From the NCBI RefSeq assembly GCF_001922575.1, contig NZ_MRCI01000001.1, forward strand, positions 434,001 to 498,000: a DNA stretch of 64,000 bases. The letters are read 5' to 3'. Every line of letters begins with the position of its first letter. Position 1 is the stretch's first letter. The translations under genes and the position numbers were made by a program. The stretch is from Neptunomonas phycophila. GTDB lineage: Bacteria; Pseudomonadota; Gammaproteobacteria; Pseudomonadales; Balneatricaceae. Shown piece after piece: positions 9,056-18,450 of the stretch. The notes below the pieces were generated by a model, which worked only from the letters and a program-made list of their open reading frames with translations, ran no database searches and had not been told where the DNA came from.

Positions 9056-10105
9056 ATGGCCATTAATAGCACGAGCAATACAGATCCAGGTTTTTATACG
9101 GACTTAAACAGTCTACAAAAAATAAAAAACCAATCGAAAACAGATAGCCCAGAGGCACTACGCCAAGTGGCTCAGCAATTTGAACAGATGTTCTTGAAGA
9201 TGCTGATGACCAGTATGCGCGATGCAAATGAGGCGTTTGGCAGCGATGATGTGTTTAACAGCTCGCAAGTGCGTTTTTACCAAGACATGATGGATAGCCA
9301 AGTCACATTAGAGCTTTCTCAAGGTGGCAGCGGCGTAGGCTTGACCGATGTACTGGTGCGCCAGTTAAGCCAGCAATTTGATATACGTATGGATAGCGAT
9401 AAAGAGGATCAGACTGGCGATGTTTCAGAGTCAGAACGCCTATTAAATCGCGCATTCAGTGTCGGAGCCATGAACGCTAGCTCCCAAGTGTTAGGACAAA
9501 TTCAAAGTAAGTTAACGGATCAAGAGCCCGGCGTAACGCCTGTGGATAAAACGGTTGAAGCATTAGCGCAATCAGTCGCTAGTTCTGACGAACCCGCAGA
9601 GAACCTGCCTGATCGTTTTAATTCTCCTGAGGAGTTTGTGGAGGCGCTTTTGCCTCTTGCCGAAAAAATGGCGGGCGAGTTGGGTGTCGACCCTAAAGTG
9701 CTCGTGGCTCAAGCCGCGTTAGAGACTGGCTGGGGTAAATACGTCATAAAAGAAAGTGACGGAAGTAGCAGTTACAACCTTTTTAATATTAAAGCCGGCC
9801 GCAGTTGGGACGGAGATCGCGCGCAAGTCAGTACTTTGGAATATCGTGATGGCATTGCACAAAAAGAGCGAGCGGACTTTAGAAGTTATGGTTCGTATCA
9901 GGAAAGCTTCCGCGATTATGTCGATTTCTTAAAAAACAGCACTCGCTATCAACAAGCCTTAAATGTCGCGGATAGCCCGTTGCAGTATTTACAAGAGCTG
10001 CAGCAAGCTGGGTATGCAACAGACCCAGCTTACGCCGATAAAATTAATTCAATCTTTGAAAATCGCATTCTTAGTATGGCACAAGCGGCCACTAAAGAAG
10101 GTTAA
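9056..10105 (+). CDS. flgJ: FlgJ rod cap and peptidoglycan hydrolase
   Basis: FlgJ caps the growing rod and opens the peptidoglycan for it. The 349-residue product has both parts. The N-terminal rod-binding domain (about residues 25-110) contains QVAQQFEQMFLKMLMTSMR. The C-terminal glucosaminidase domain (about 190-345) contains VLVAQAALETGWG, with the likely catalytic glutamate at 223. About 80 variable residues join the two. In the family the protein is exported through the rod by the type III system, and no signal peptide is seen. It lies in the second hook unit before flgK. Confidence 0.97.
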   Translation: MAINSTSNTDPGFYTDLNSLQKIKNQSKTDSPEALRQVAQQFEQMFLKMLMTSMRDANEAFGSDDVFNSSQVRFYQDMMDSQVTLELSQGGSGVGLTDVLVRQLSQQFDIRMDSDKEDQTGDVSESERLLNRAFSVGAMNASSQVLGQIQSKLTDQEPGVTPVDKTVEALAQSVASSDEPAENLPDRFNSPEEFVEALLPLAEKMAGELGVDPKVLVAQAALETGWGKYVIKESDGSSSYNLFNIKAGRSWDGDRAQVSTLEYRDGIAQKERADFRSYGSYQESFRDYVDFLKNSTRYQQALNVADSPLQYLQELQQAGYATDPAYADKINSIFENRILSMAQAATKEG

Positions 10106-10139
10106 CGAACGGCCGCTAACCTCTAGATAGAACGAGCGC

Positions 10140-10159
10140 GAGTGCAGGGCACTCAGGAG
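10140..10159 (+). promoter_or_regulatory. Hairpin abutting the flgK ribosome site
   Basis: The stem GAGTGC-AGG-GCACTC (10140-10154) is followed at once by AGGAG (10155-10159), the flgK ribosome site, 7 bases before the ATG. A folded stem next to the site could tune flgK translation. A longer stem AGCGGCC/GGCCGCT (10084-10090 with 10111-10117) lies just upstream and overlaps the end of flgJ. Confidence 0.4.
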
Positions 10160-10166
10160 AAGATAC

Positions 10167-12191
10167 ATGTCCAGTTATAACCTTTTAAACCTAGGCACCC
10201 AGGCGCTACAAGCGAATTCGAGTGCGTTAGGTACGGTTGGGCAAAATATTTCTAACGTGAATACTGAAGGTTATAGCCGACAAGTGGTGAGCCTCACTAC
10301 TGTCCAATACAGCTCGGGTGTTCAAGTTGAAAGTATCGACCGAATTACCGATCGTTTTTTGACGGAGCAAATGTGGTCAGATGTATCCACCTACAACCAA
10401 TCCCTGACGTACTCTGCGTTTTCTAGCCGTTTGGATGATTTACTAGCAACAGACTCTACCAGTATCTCATCGGCCTTAGATAGCTATTTTAGTGCTTTAC
10501 AGAATGTAGTTGATGATCCCACATCGACTCCTAACCGAGAGCTGTTTATTGCTGAAGCCGACGCGTTAGTTCAGCGTTTTAACAATTTAGACGCCAGCTT
10601 GCAGACTCAGAACGTGGCGATCAATGATAGCGTGGAAGATCTCGCCGATCAGGTTAACTCGCTAACCACGAATATTGCTGAGCTTAACTATAAAATTAAA
10701 GTAGGTACGGCGGCTAATCGTCCTATTAACGAGTTAGAAGATCAGCGCGAAGAGCTAATCAACCAACTATCGGAGCTGGTGGGTGTTGATGCCGTTGAAC
10801 AAGATGGGAATCAAATTAGTTTGTTCGTTGGGAACGGACAGCCACTGGTGGTAGGTGGCTCGGCTAACCGGCTGTCGGCTATTCCGGGTGATCCTGATGC
10901 AAGCCAAACAAACTTGGCGCTAACTATCTCCAATAATGAAGTGGATGTCACCGATCAGCTAAGTGGTGGCCAGATAGGGGGAGCGCTTAAGTATCGCGAA
11001 GAAGCATTAAATGATGCGCGTGATGAATTAGGGCGTGTGGCGATACTGCTATCGGAAAGCATGAACGAAGCGCATCAATCAGGTATTGATCTTAACAATG
11101 ACTTGGGCGGTTTGATTTTCTCTGATGTTAACTCAGCGCAACTGCAACGCAGTCGTGTTTTGGCAGACAGTGATAACCGCGCACAGTTAGAAGATGGGCT
11201 TGTTGAAATAGACGACCTTAGCCAAATCCAAGCCAGCGAATATACCGTACTATACGAGGGTGATAATCGTATCACCCTTACCCGCGAAAGTGACGGAAAA
11301 GTTATCCGTATCAATGATTTACAGCAAGTCAGTGATCCCTACGATGTAGAGCAAGGCAGCTATTATTTGAATAATTCAAAAGAGCTGGTTTTTGCTGTTG
11401 ATGGCATGAAAGTCACCCTGAGCACTGATAGACGTATGTCGACAGGTGATGAGTTTGTATTGCAGCCGGTGCGCACAGGTGCCGAGGACATGAACTTAGA
11501 AATTCAGGATGGGGATCATTTAGCCTTAGCCTCACCGATTAGGGTCGTGTCCGACACCGAGAATACGGGCTCCGGCGTAACTGAAGTAGCCGTCACTGAT
11601 TTTAGAGCACTCAGTTTTGATGCATCTGGTGAGTTAGCACCGCCCTTATCTATTGTATTTAATAACGCGGACCCTGTTCAGTATACCGTTTACGACATGA
11701 CTGATAGCCTCAATCCGCAGCCCTATAGTTTTGATAGCGATGGCGATGGTACGGCTGAAGTATTGGAAAACATTCCTTACACAGCGGGTGACTCTATCCA
11801 GTTGAAAGGGTTTGAAGCCACAATTACAGGTCAGCCTAAAGCGGGTGATCGCTTCAGCATAAGTTTTAACGAGGATGGTATTTCGGATAACCGCAATGCC
11901 TTAATCATGTCAGATCTACAAGAAGCGGATGTCAGTAGCAAAGGCGCCTACCAAGATTTATACGGAAGTTTGCTAGAGCGAGTAGGTACTCGTACTTCCA
12001 CCGCTCAAATCAACCTGGATGCTAATAAAGCGGTTTTAACATCGACATCTGATGCAAAAGCCAGTGTGTCTGGGGTTAATTTAGATGAAGAGGCAGCCAA
12101 GCTTGTTCAGTTTCAGCAAGCTTATCAAGCGTCAGCACAGCTGATTTCTACTTCACAAACACTGTTTGATACGCTGCTTAGCAGTCTGTAA
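10167..12191 (+). CDS. flgK: FlgK hook-filament junction protein 1
   Basis: FlgK forms, with FlgL, the adaptor between hook and filament. The 674-residue product starts with YNLLNLGTQALQANSSALG and has QNISNVNTEGYSRQVV, the FlgK form of the axial N-terminus. The C-terminus has SGVNLDEEAAKLVQFQQAYQ, conserved in all FlgK. The middle is acidic and variable, as usual. In other bacteria FlgK is carried to the export gate by FlgN, whose gene is not in this window. It lies 61 bases after flgJ and 21 before flgL. Confidence 0.97.
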   Translation: MSSYNLLNLGTQALQANSSALGTVGQNISNVNTEGYSRQVVSLTTVQYSSGVQVESIDRITDRFLTEQMWSDVSTYNQSLTYSAFSSRLDDLLATDSTSISSALDSYFSALQNVVDDPTSTPNRELFIAEADALVQRFNNLDASLQTQNVAINDSVEDLADQVNSLTTNIAELNYKIKVGTAANRPINELEDQREELINQLSELVGVDAVEQDGNQISLFVGNGQPLVVGGSANRLSAIPGDPDASQTNLALTISNNEVDVTDQLSGGQIGGALKYREEALNDARDELGRVAILLSESMNEAHQSGIDLNNDLGGLIFSDVNSAQLQRSRVLADSDNRAQLEDGLVEIDDLSQIQASEYTVLYEGDNRITLTRESDGKVIRINDLQQVSDPYDVEQGSYYLNNSKELVFAVDGMKVTLSTDRRMSTGDEFVLQPVRTGAEDMNLEIQDGDHLALASPIRVVSDTENTGSGVTEVAVTDFRALSFDASGELAPPLSIVFNNADPVQYTVYDMTDSLNPQPYSFDSDGDGTAEVLENIPYTAGDSIQLKGFEATITGQPKAGDRFSISFNEDGISDNRNALIMSDLQEADVSSKGAYQDLYGSLLERVGTRTSTAQINLDANKAVLTSTSDAKASVSGVNLDEEAAKLVQFQQAYQASAQLISTSQTLFDTLLSSL

Positions 12192-12212
12192 CTCATAATC
12201 TGAGGTAATATT

Positions 12213-13460
12213 ATGCGAATCTCTACCCAGCAACAGTTTCTAAAAACGGTAGATAACATGCAGCGTACTCAGACCAACATGGCTGAGTTACAAGAGCAAG
12301 CCTCTAGTGGAAAGCGTTTACAGACGCCTTCGGATGATCCGGTAGCAGCTGCACAAGTCGTAAAGTTAGAAAGAGAACTTGCTCAATATTCCAAATTCGA
12401 AGATAACATCGATGTGACCGAGCGCCGTTTGCAGCTAGAAGAAACCATACTTGATAGTATGTATACAGCAACCACTCGATTTAAAGAGTTAGGCATTTAT
12501 GCAGGTAACTCAACTCTCACCTCGGCCGATCGCGCAACGATTGCTACTGAGGTTGAAGAGCTTACCGAGTACATGGCAAGCTTAATGAACACTCAGGACT
12601 CTCTGGGCGAATATATTTTTGCAGGCAGTAAAGGTGGAACTCAGCCTTACGAGCAATTAGGTGATGGTAGCTACCAATACAATGGCGATGACGGTCAACG
12701 CCACATTCAAGTTGGCACCAATCTATATATTCCTTCTAATGATTCAGGAAGCTACTTGTTTGAGGCGGTGGAAGGGCGATTAGAAGTGGGGATGACCGGC
12801 GCATCCGTTTCTGCAGGCAGTCCATTTCTAACCGTACCTCCAGCGGGGGCTACGTTTAGTACTGCGTTTGAAGATACAGACAAAGAAGCAGCCTTCTTAG
12901 AGGCAACTAAAGGGTTGGGTGATCTCACAGTTACCATCTCCCATGATGGGACCAATAGTAACTATAGTATTACCGATAGTAGCGGGACTTCTCTAGCCGG
13001 TGGGGTATTCAATGATGGCGACACGATTGAATACGAAGGGTTAGCGTTTGATTTGGCAGCCTTATCTCCTGGCGATCCTGATACGTCGATCACACTAGAT
13101 ATAGCTCCAGAGCAGATGAATATCTTAGACGTGGCACAAAACTTTTCTACTGCGTTACGCAATGTAGAAGGTGAAGAGCTTAACGAAATTTTAGCAACGA
13201 CACTCAATCAGTTTGAGCAAGCGGCTGACCGCAACTTAGAAGCGACCTCTGCCCTGGGTACTCGCTTAAGCAGTATTGAAAAGATTACCGATAGTAACGC
13301 TGACTTTAAGCTATTTACCCAAACGGCTTTATCGAGCTTAGTTGATGCTGATTTAACCGAAGTACTGAGTCAATATGCGCTTGAAGAAACAGCACTGCAG
13401 GCGTCGCAAGCGCTATTTGGGCGGATAACGTCCTTGTCTTTATTCGATTACATTAATTAG
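12213..13460 (+). CDS. flgL: FlgL hook-filament junction protein 3
   Basis: FlgL is the second junction protein and contacts the first flagellin subunits. The 415-residue product begins MRISTQQQFLKTVDNMQRTQ and has LQEQASSGKRLQTPSDDPVAA, which mark FlgL within the flagellin superfamily. The C-terminal helix (TEVLSQYALEETALQASQALF) resembles the end of flagellin. It is longer than enteric FlgL (about 317) and closer to Pseudomonas forms (about 440). It is the last gene of the second hook unit; a terminator follows 20 bases later. Confidence 0.96.
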   Translation: MRISTQQQFLKTVDNMQRTQTNMAELQEQASSGKRLQTPSDDPVAAAQVVKLERELAQYSKFEDNIDVTERRLQLEETILDSMYTATTRFKELGIYAGNSTLTSADRATIATEVEELTEYMASLMNTQDSLGEYIFAGSKGGTQPYEQLGDGSYQYNGDDGQRHIQVGTNLYIPSNDSGSYLFEAVEGRLEVGMTGASVSAGSPFLTVPPAGATFSTAFEDTDKEAAFLEATKGLGDLTVTISHDGTNSNYSITDSSGTSLAGGVFNDGDTIEYEGLAFDLAALSPGDPDTSITLDIAPEQMNILDVAQNFSTALRNVEGEELNEILATTLNQFEQAADRNLEATSALGTRLSSIEKITDSNADFKLFTQTALSSLVDADLTEVLSQYALEETALQASQALFGRITSLSLFDYIN

Positions 13461-13480
13461 CCGTTTTATTCGGTGCATAG

Positions 13481-13509
13481 AAAAAGGCTCTTAAAGAGCC
13501 TTTTTTTTC
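13481..13509. terminator. Bidirectional terminator between flgL and fliT-like gene
   Basis: AAAAAGGCTCTTAAAGAGCCTTTTTTTT forms a 6-8 bp stem with T-runs on both strands (A-run on the left, T-run on the right). It can end flgL on the + strand and the inverted fliT-like gene on the - strand. Confidence 0.9.
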
Positions 13510-13563
13510 GTCTTGGGTTGTAAAAATGGCAATGTGATCGGGGAAGGGAAATGTGTCTGTGGG

Positions 13564-13869
13564 TTAAATTCCTTTGTAGGCTTTAGTCATTTTCTTTCCT
13601 TTATTTTGCGTACTGCGTTGCTCAACAATATTTTTTTTCTGTGATTTTATCAGTGGCATCACTTCATTTTCGAGACGTTGTATCGCTTGTATTAAACGAC
13701 GTATTTCATCCCCCTGAGTCTCGCTGTCGGGTTTCTCCATGTTTTCAAGGGTTTGGCAAAGGGCTTCGCGCTGGCGCTGAATGTTTAAAACAGAATCCCA
13801 GTCTCCGCTAAGCGACGCATCCTTTAAATTCCTAGTTAATTCAAACAGTTGTTCAAGTAGGTTGATCAT
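13564..13869 (-). CDS. FliT-like flagellar export chaperone
   Basis: The 101-residue product resembles FliT, the small helical chaperone of the filament cap FliD. Its first part, LLEQLFELTRNLKDASLSGDWDSVLNIQRQREAL, has the FliT pattern of a helix, a GDWD turn and a second helix rich in Q and R. A third helix (IRRLIQAIQRLENEVMPLI) and a basic tail follow. No membrane segment or signal is present. It is oddly placed: on the opposite strand between flgL and fliC, whereas fliT/fleP normally follows fliS. The ribosome site at its start is weak. Assignment rests on pattern and context, so no gene symbol is given. Confidence 0.65.
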   Translation of the reverse strand: MINLLEQLFELTRNLKDASLSGDWDSVLNIQRQREALCQTLENMEKPDSETQGDEIRRLIQAIQRLENEVMPLIKSQKKNIVEQRSTQNKGKKMTKAYKGI

Positions 13870-13888
13870 AAAAAAGCCATTTTTTTTC

Positions 13889-13915
13889 TAAAGGGGTTTT
13901 TCAAAGTGCCGATAA
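13889..13915 (+). promoter_or_regulatory. Sigma-28 (FliA) promoter 1 upstream of fliC
   Basis: TAAAGGGG-N11-GCCGATAA has a perfect FliA -10 box at 13908-13915 and a -35 box with the TAAAG core at 13889-13896. The spacer is exactly 11 bases. It begins 19 bases behind the start codon of the divergent fliT-like gene. Confidence 0.8.
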
Positions 13916-13966
13916 GTAAAAGTACAAGACAGCATGCTGTCATATTAGAAAGAAAAAAAGAAACAC

Positions 13967-13993
13967 TAAAGCATCTAAAAAATTGGTCGATAA
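13967..13993 (+). promoter_or_regulatory. Sigma-28 (FliA) promoter 2 upstream of fliC
   Basis: TAAAGCAT-N11-GTCGATAA is a second FliA-type promoter, 78 bases after the first. One base of the -10 box differs from consensus (GTCGATAA for GCCGATAA). It lies 89 bases before the fliC start. Confidence 0.85.
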
Positions 13994-14082
13994 ATGATCA
14001 TAACCGGCGACAAAAGCGATACTGCAGAGCCGGAAATGAACACTAAACAACTCGCAGAGCGAGTTGATGAGGAGAAAATCTC

Positions 14083-15807
14083 ATGGCAATGGTAATCAAT
14101 TCCAACATCATGTCGCTAAATGCTCAACGTAACCTGACTATGTCTCAGAACGAGCAAAACACAGCGATGGAGCGTTTAACTTCTGGTAAACGTATCAACT
14201 CTGCAGCCGATGACGCCGCTGGTTTATCTATCTCTAACCGTATGACATCACAAATCAACGGTTTAAACCAAGCGGTTCGTAACGCGAATGATGGTTCATC
14301 TCTTATCCAAACAGCTGAAGGCGCGCTGGATGAGTCTACAAACATTTTACAACGTATGCGTGAACTGTCGGTTCAGTCTGCCAACGGCACGTATGACTCA
14401 GGTAACCGTTCTACATTGAACGCAGAAGTTAGCCAGCTTAAAGAAGAATTGGATCGTATCTCTGAGACTACTTCTTTCAATGGCTTGAACATCCTTGACG
14501 GTACACTCGGTAAAGTTGATCTGCAGGTTGGTTCTGAATCTAACCAAACCATCACCATGGAAATTGGTGCGATGGATACCAAGTCACTAGGTAATGGTAA
14601 TACTGGAGATATCAGCGGTACTGCAATGGGTGCTATACCCCCAGCTCCTGCAGGTAACGTTACTATTAATGGTCAGACACTGGCAACAGCTGATTTTCCA
14701 ACAGGAACTTTGGATGACACATTAAATTTCATCAATGACAATGTTTCTGGTGTTGAAGCAACATCGTTTGTCGAGTTAAAAGCTGATAGTGCTGGCGACG
14801 GTGTCTTGGCAGATGGCGAATCATTTGATGTAACAGTAACATTGAACGATGGTACAACTCAGGACTTTAGCGTTATAAATACTGGTAGCATGGATGAATT
14901 TGTTGATGCTATTAACGATAAAGCAAATGGTTTGGTAACGGCCTCTACAGACGCTGATGGCAAGTTAGTACTTACGGCTGAAAATGCAGCAAGCATAGCA
15001 ACAGTCGATGATTCTGATGGTTCAGGAAGTGGTGCATCTGGTACAACGGACGCCACACAAAACGCTAGCTTGAGCTTGACTGATACTGATGGCGAAAAAT
15101 CTATCACAATCTCTTACGCTACAGCAGCTGATGCTGATGTATTAGGCATCGATGCACGTACTGATTCAGGTGATATCCAAGGTAGCGCAGCGGCAGCATT
15201 CGGAGCGTTTTCGAAAGGTGATGTGACCATCAATGGCGTTGCTTTAAATGAGCTGACAGCTACCGATGATGCTGATGGTAACGGTACGGCCGGCCAAGTC
15301 GCTGATATGGTTGCTCACATCAACCGTCAATCAGGCGAGACTGGCGTTGTTGCATCTCTAGCAACGGGTGGTGAGTTGCAGCTTAACTCAGTAGACGGTA
15401 CTGAGATTTCTCTGGACTATCGTGATTCTCAGGCTGCCGCAATGAAAACAGCGTTTGGTATGAACGAAACTAACAATGCTGAATCGTACGGTAACTCAGT
15501 TTCTCAGATCGATATTTCAACAGCAGCTGGCGCTCAACAAGCAATCGATACAATCGATGCGGCGCTAGAGCAAATCAACTCAACTCGAGGTGATTTGGGT
15601 GCGGTCAGCAACCGTCTAGACTTTACAGTAAACAACTTGTCTAACGTTGCCGAAAACGTATCAGCAGCACGTTCACAGATCCAAGATGCTGACTTTGCGG
15701 CTGAATCTGCCAATCTAAGCCGTGCGCAAGTACTGCAACAGGCGGGTACAGCGATGCTAGCTCAGGCAAATGCGTCTTCTCAGAACGTACTATCACTACT
15801 GCAGTAA
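14083..15807 (+). CDS. fliC: FliC flagellin (filament subunit)
   Basis: FliC polymerises into the filament. The 574-residue product has the conserved D0/D1 N-terminus ([29 protein letters not shown]) and C-terminus (ISAARSQIQ-type region, then [19 protein letters not shown]), between which lies a long variable D2/D3 region (about residues 180-470). Two Flagellin_IN-like units begin at NVTINGQTL and DVTINGVAL, each followed by a short helix, suggesting an internal duplication. GGAG lies 8 bases before ATG 14083; a second ATG at 14089 is possible. Transcription should depend on FliA through the two upstream promoters. Only one flagellin gene is seen here. Confidence 0.97.
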   Translation: MAMVINSNIMSLNAQRNLTMSQNEQNTAMERLTSGKRINSAADDAAGLSISNRMTSQINGLNQAVRNANDGSSLIQTAEGALDESTNILQRMRELSVQSANGTYDSGNRSTLNAEVSQLKEELDRISETTSFNGLNILDGTLGKVDLQVGSESNQTITMEIGAMDTKSLGNGNTGDISGTAMGAIPPAPAGNVTINGQTLATADFPTGTLDDTLNFINDNVSGVEATSFVELKADSAGDGVLADGESFDVTVTLNDGTTQDFSVINTGSMDEFVDAINDKANGLVTASTDADGKLVLTAENAASIATVDDSDGSGSGASGTTDATQNASLSLTDTDGEKSITISYATAADADVLGIDARTDSGDIQGSAAAAFGAFSKGDVTINGVALNELTATDDADGNGTAGQVADMVAHINRQSGETGVVASLATGGELQLNSVDGTEISLDYRDSQAAAMKTAFGMNETNNAESYGNSVSQIDISTAAGAQQAIDTIDAALEQINSTRGDLGAVSNRLDFTVNNLSNVAENVSAARSQIQDADFAAESANLSRAQVLQQAGTAMLAQANASSQNVLSLLQ

Positions 15808-15867
15808 TCGTTATTTTGACAATGACAGCAGATAGCTGAAAGTTTACTAAACTTACCAAGAGCCATC

Positions 15868-15894
15868 CCTCACCACCTTAGGTGGGGGATTTTT
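15868..15894 (+). terminator. Terminator between fliC and flaG
   Basis: CCACC-TTA-GGTGG (15873-15885), extended by CCC/GGG across a 3-base bulge, is followed by ATTTTT. It ends most fliC transcripts and may let a fraction read on into flaG, which starts 18 bases later. Confidence 0.75.
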
Positions 15895-15911
15895 GGTTCC
15901 GGGGGTGTAAT

Positions 15912-16277
15912 ATGTCAGTTGAATCAATGAATGCCAATGTTGCCACCGCGGCACAAACTCAAGCTGCAACAAGCTTACAAAAGCCTGATGCCATTCAATC
16001 CAGCATACAAGATCTTCAGGTTAATTCTGTTTCTGGACAAGAATCCCAATTAACCACTGAAGAAGTTCAAGATGTGGTCGATAAGCTAAATGGCTTAATG
16101 CAGAATGGCCAACATAACCTAAACTTTAGCGTTGATGAAGAAACGGATAATGTGGTGGTTAAAGTGATGGATGGTGAGACGGAAGAAGTGATTCGCCAGT
16201 TCCCATCAGAGGAAACACTTAAGCTTTCTAAACACCTTGAAGGGATGTTAGGGCTTATTTTTAACGATAAAGCGTAA
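15912..16277 (+). CDS. flaG: FlaG family flagellar protein
   Basis: FlaG is a small protein found behind flagellin genes in polar flagellates; its loss alters filament length in some species. The ATG at 15912 (MSVESMNANVA) was chosen over the GTG at 15882 because the latter lies inside the terminator hairpin and because GGGGGTG precedes 15912 closely. The 121-residue product has a disordered first half rich in Q, A and S. The conserved second half contains VVDKLNGLMQNGQHNLNFSV and VVVKVMDGETEEVIRQFPSEE, diagnostic for FlaG. It precedes fliD by 77 bases. Confidence 0.9.
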   Translation: MSVESMNANVATAAQTQAATSLQKPDAIQSSIQDLQVNSVSGQESQLTTEEVQDVVDKLNGLMQNGQHNLNFSVDEETDNVVVKVMDGETEEVIRQFPSEETLKLSKHLEGMLGLIFNDKA

Positions 16278-16291
16278 CCTAGCAAATGAGC

Positions 16292-16330
16292 ACCGGATTC
16301 GTAAGAGACGAAAGCGCGGTACCGGTTTTC
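16292..16330 (+). other. Imperfect nested hairpin between flaG and fliD
   Basis: An outer pair ACCGG (16292-16296) with CCGGT (16322-16326) encloses an inner stem TTCGT-AAGAG-ACGAA (16298-16312), and TTTTC follows. It may be a weak terminator or leader structure; pairing is not continuous. Confidence 0.3.
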
Positions 16331-16354
16331 AGGATAGGTTCGTAGGAGAGTCCC

Positions 16355-18403
16355 ATGGTAAGCATCGTCTCAGCGCTAGGCGCAGGTTCGGGGATAGACA
16401 CAACCAGCCTAGTTGAGCAGCTAGTCGACGTTCAGCGCTCAGCTCCTCAAGCACGTCTTGATACTAAAAAAGAGACCCTGGAGTCTCAGATTTCTGCTTA
16501 CGGTGCACTGTCTAGTAGCTTGTCCACGTTACAAGACTCAATAGCATCATTAACCAGTGAAGATATTTTTAATTCACGGGCAGTGTCCTTCCCTGATACT
16601 GATGTTATTACCCCTAACGAACTATCAGCTAACGCACAAACCGGGTCCTATCAGCTTGAAGTCATGGCGATAGCACAGGCACAAACGTTAGTCGCTAACC
16701 AGACGTTCGATGATAAAGACAGCAGTCTTAATGCGACCGGCAACTTAACTATCCGGTTAGGTGCTTGGAGTTATGACGCGAGCAATAACCCTGCTAGTTT
16801 TGCTGAAAATGAATCAGCTCAAGCTCTCAATATCGAAGTGGCTGCGGACGATACTCTCCAAGATATCGCAGACAAAATTAATGAGACAGATTCGCAAGTC
16901 CAAGCATCTGTATTATTGGTCGACGGGGCTTATCAGTTAATGATCAATGCACCCTCAGGTGAAGATAATGCACTTGAGATAACGAGCGATGATGCAAGCT
17001 TATCGGGTTTTAATTTTAATACCGCTGATTACAGCAGTATGACTGAAACCCTACAAGGACAAGACGCCGAAATTAAAGTGAATGGCTTGTCTGTTTTTCG
17101 TCAAAGTAACGAGATTGACGATGTAATTACAGGTCTTGATTTTACGCTGAATAAAGCGAGCGCTGGAGAGAAGATATCATTCACTATCAGTGAAGACAGC
17201 GCTACAGCCGAAGACGAAATACGTAATTTTGTAGACGCGTACAACACGTTTTACGAAACGGCCAAATCACTCACTGGCATTTCAACGGATACCGATACCG
17301 ACGAGACTACGGCGGGTACATTAGCCTCGGACGGGACAGCAAAAGCCGTTATATCACGTATTCGCTCTATGATGACGGCTAGTGTGCCAGGTGTTGAAGA
17401 CTTTAATGCGCTGACCAATCTCGGTATTCGTACTCAGTTGGATGGCACGTTAGAAATAGTCGAAGATGAGTTCTCGGCCGCTATTGATAATAACTTTGAT
17501 GATGTTGCCGCAATTTTTGCGCCTAAAACCTCCTCAAGTACTAGCGCTATTGATGTGGGAATGGGGAGTTATTCCGGCCAAGCTGTTCCAGGTAGTTATG
17601 ATGTATCTATTACCACATCGCCATCTAAAGGCTCTGTAACTAGCGACAGTGCATTTAGTGCTTTTAATACAGCCGATCCAGGGCTGAACCCGTTAGCGAC
17701 ACCTGATTATAGCTTTAGTGTTGAAGTAGATGGTGTAGCGTCGCAAAGTTTGACGTTGGAAGGTGACTTTACCAGCGCCGATGAATTGCGTAGTGCGCTA
17801 CAAAGCCTAATTAATAACGATGAGAATATTAAAGCGGCCAATATCGGGGTTGACGTTCAAGTAGACGATGCTGGAGTTATCAGCATTGTTTCACGAGAGT
17901 TTGGTAGTGCCTCCGGTGTTTCTATCACCGCGCAAGGTGATGACTTCGCCAGTGCTACGGGCTTATCAACAAATTCGGTTAGTACAGCAGGGACTAACGT
18001 AGAGGGGACTATTAATGGTGAACCTGCGTTTGGTTCTGGCAACATTTTGCTGCCAGCTGTGGGGTCAGATGCTTACGGTATTAACCTAACCATCAAAGAG
18101 GGTGCGCTGGGCGATCACACGTTTAATTTTTCTCGTGGTTTAGCTAGCGAGCTGTCGTTGTTAGTGGATACCTTTTTAGATGACACCACGGGTGCCATCG
18201 CTATGCGAGAAGACAATATAAACTCGCAAATAGATGATATTGCAGATGATCAAGATGATCTTGATCGAAGAATGACGATGTTTGAAGATCGGCTTACTGC
18301 CCAGTTCACGGCAATGGAGGCTATTATTACAAGCCTTCAAACAACCGGCGATTCGCTATCTAGTTTATTCGATACGCTCCCCAATACGGCTAGTAGTAAT
18401 TAA
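16355..18403 (+). CDS. fliD: FliD filament cap protein
   Basis: FliD forms the cap at the filament tip that guides flagellin folding and often serves as an adhesin. The 682-residue product starts with SALGAGSGIDTTSLVEQLVD, the FliD_N signature. It has a Flagellin_IN unit (LNIEVAADDTLQDIADKINE) and the FliD_C region with FVDAYNTFYE and FEDRLTAQFTAMEAIITSLQ near the end. It is larger than enteric (about 468) and P. aeruginosa (about 474) forms. The extra length lies at about residues 390-590 and contains two further strand-rich segments. GGAG precedes the ATG. fliS follows after 47 bases. Confidence 0.96.
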   Translation: MVSIVSALGAGSGIDTTSLVEQLVDVQRSAPQARLDTKKETLESQISAYGALSSSLSTLQDSIASLTSEDIFNSRAVSFPDTDVITPNELSANAQTGSYQLEVMAIAQAQTLVANQTFDDKDSSLNATGNLTIRLGAWSYDASNNPASFAENESAQALNIEVAADDTLQDIADKINETDSQVQASVLLVDGAYQLMINAPSGEDNALEITSDDASLSGFNFNTADYSSMTETLQGQDAEIKVNGLSVFRQSNEIDDVITGLDFTLNKASAGEKISFTISEDSATAEDEIRNFVDAYNTFYETAKSLTGISTDTDTDETTAGTLASDGTAKAVISRIRSMMTASVPGVEDFNALTNLGIRTQLDGTLEIVEDEFSAAIDNNFDDVAAIFAPKTSSSTSAIDVGMGSYSGQAVPGSYDVSITTSPSKGSVTSDSAFSAFNTADPGLNPLATPDYSFSVEVDGVASQSLTLEGDFTSADELRSALQSLINNDENIKAANIGVDVQVDDAGVISIVSREFGSASGVSITAQGDDFASATGLSTNSVSTAGTNVEGTINGEPAFGSGNILLPAVGSDAYGINLTIKEGALGDHTFNFSRGLASELSLLVDTFLDDTTGAIAMREDNINSQIDDIADDQDDLDRRMTMFEDRLTAQFTAMEAIITSLQTTGDSLSSLFDTLPNTASSN

Positions 18404-18450
18404 TTAACAACGTTTTTCAGGCACTTATTAGCCAGTTTTAGGAAATATTT

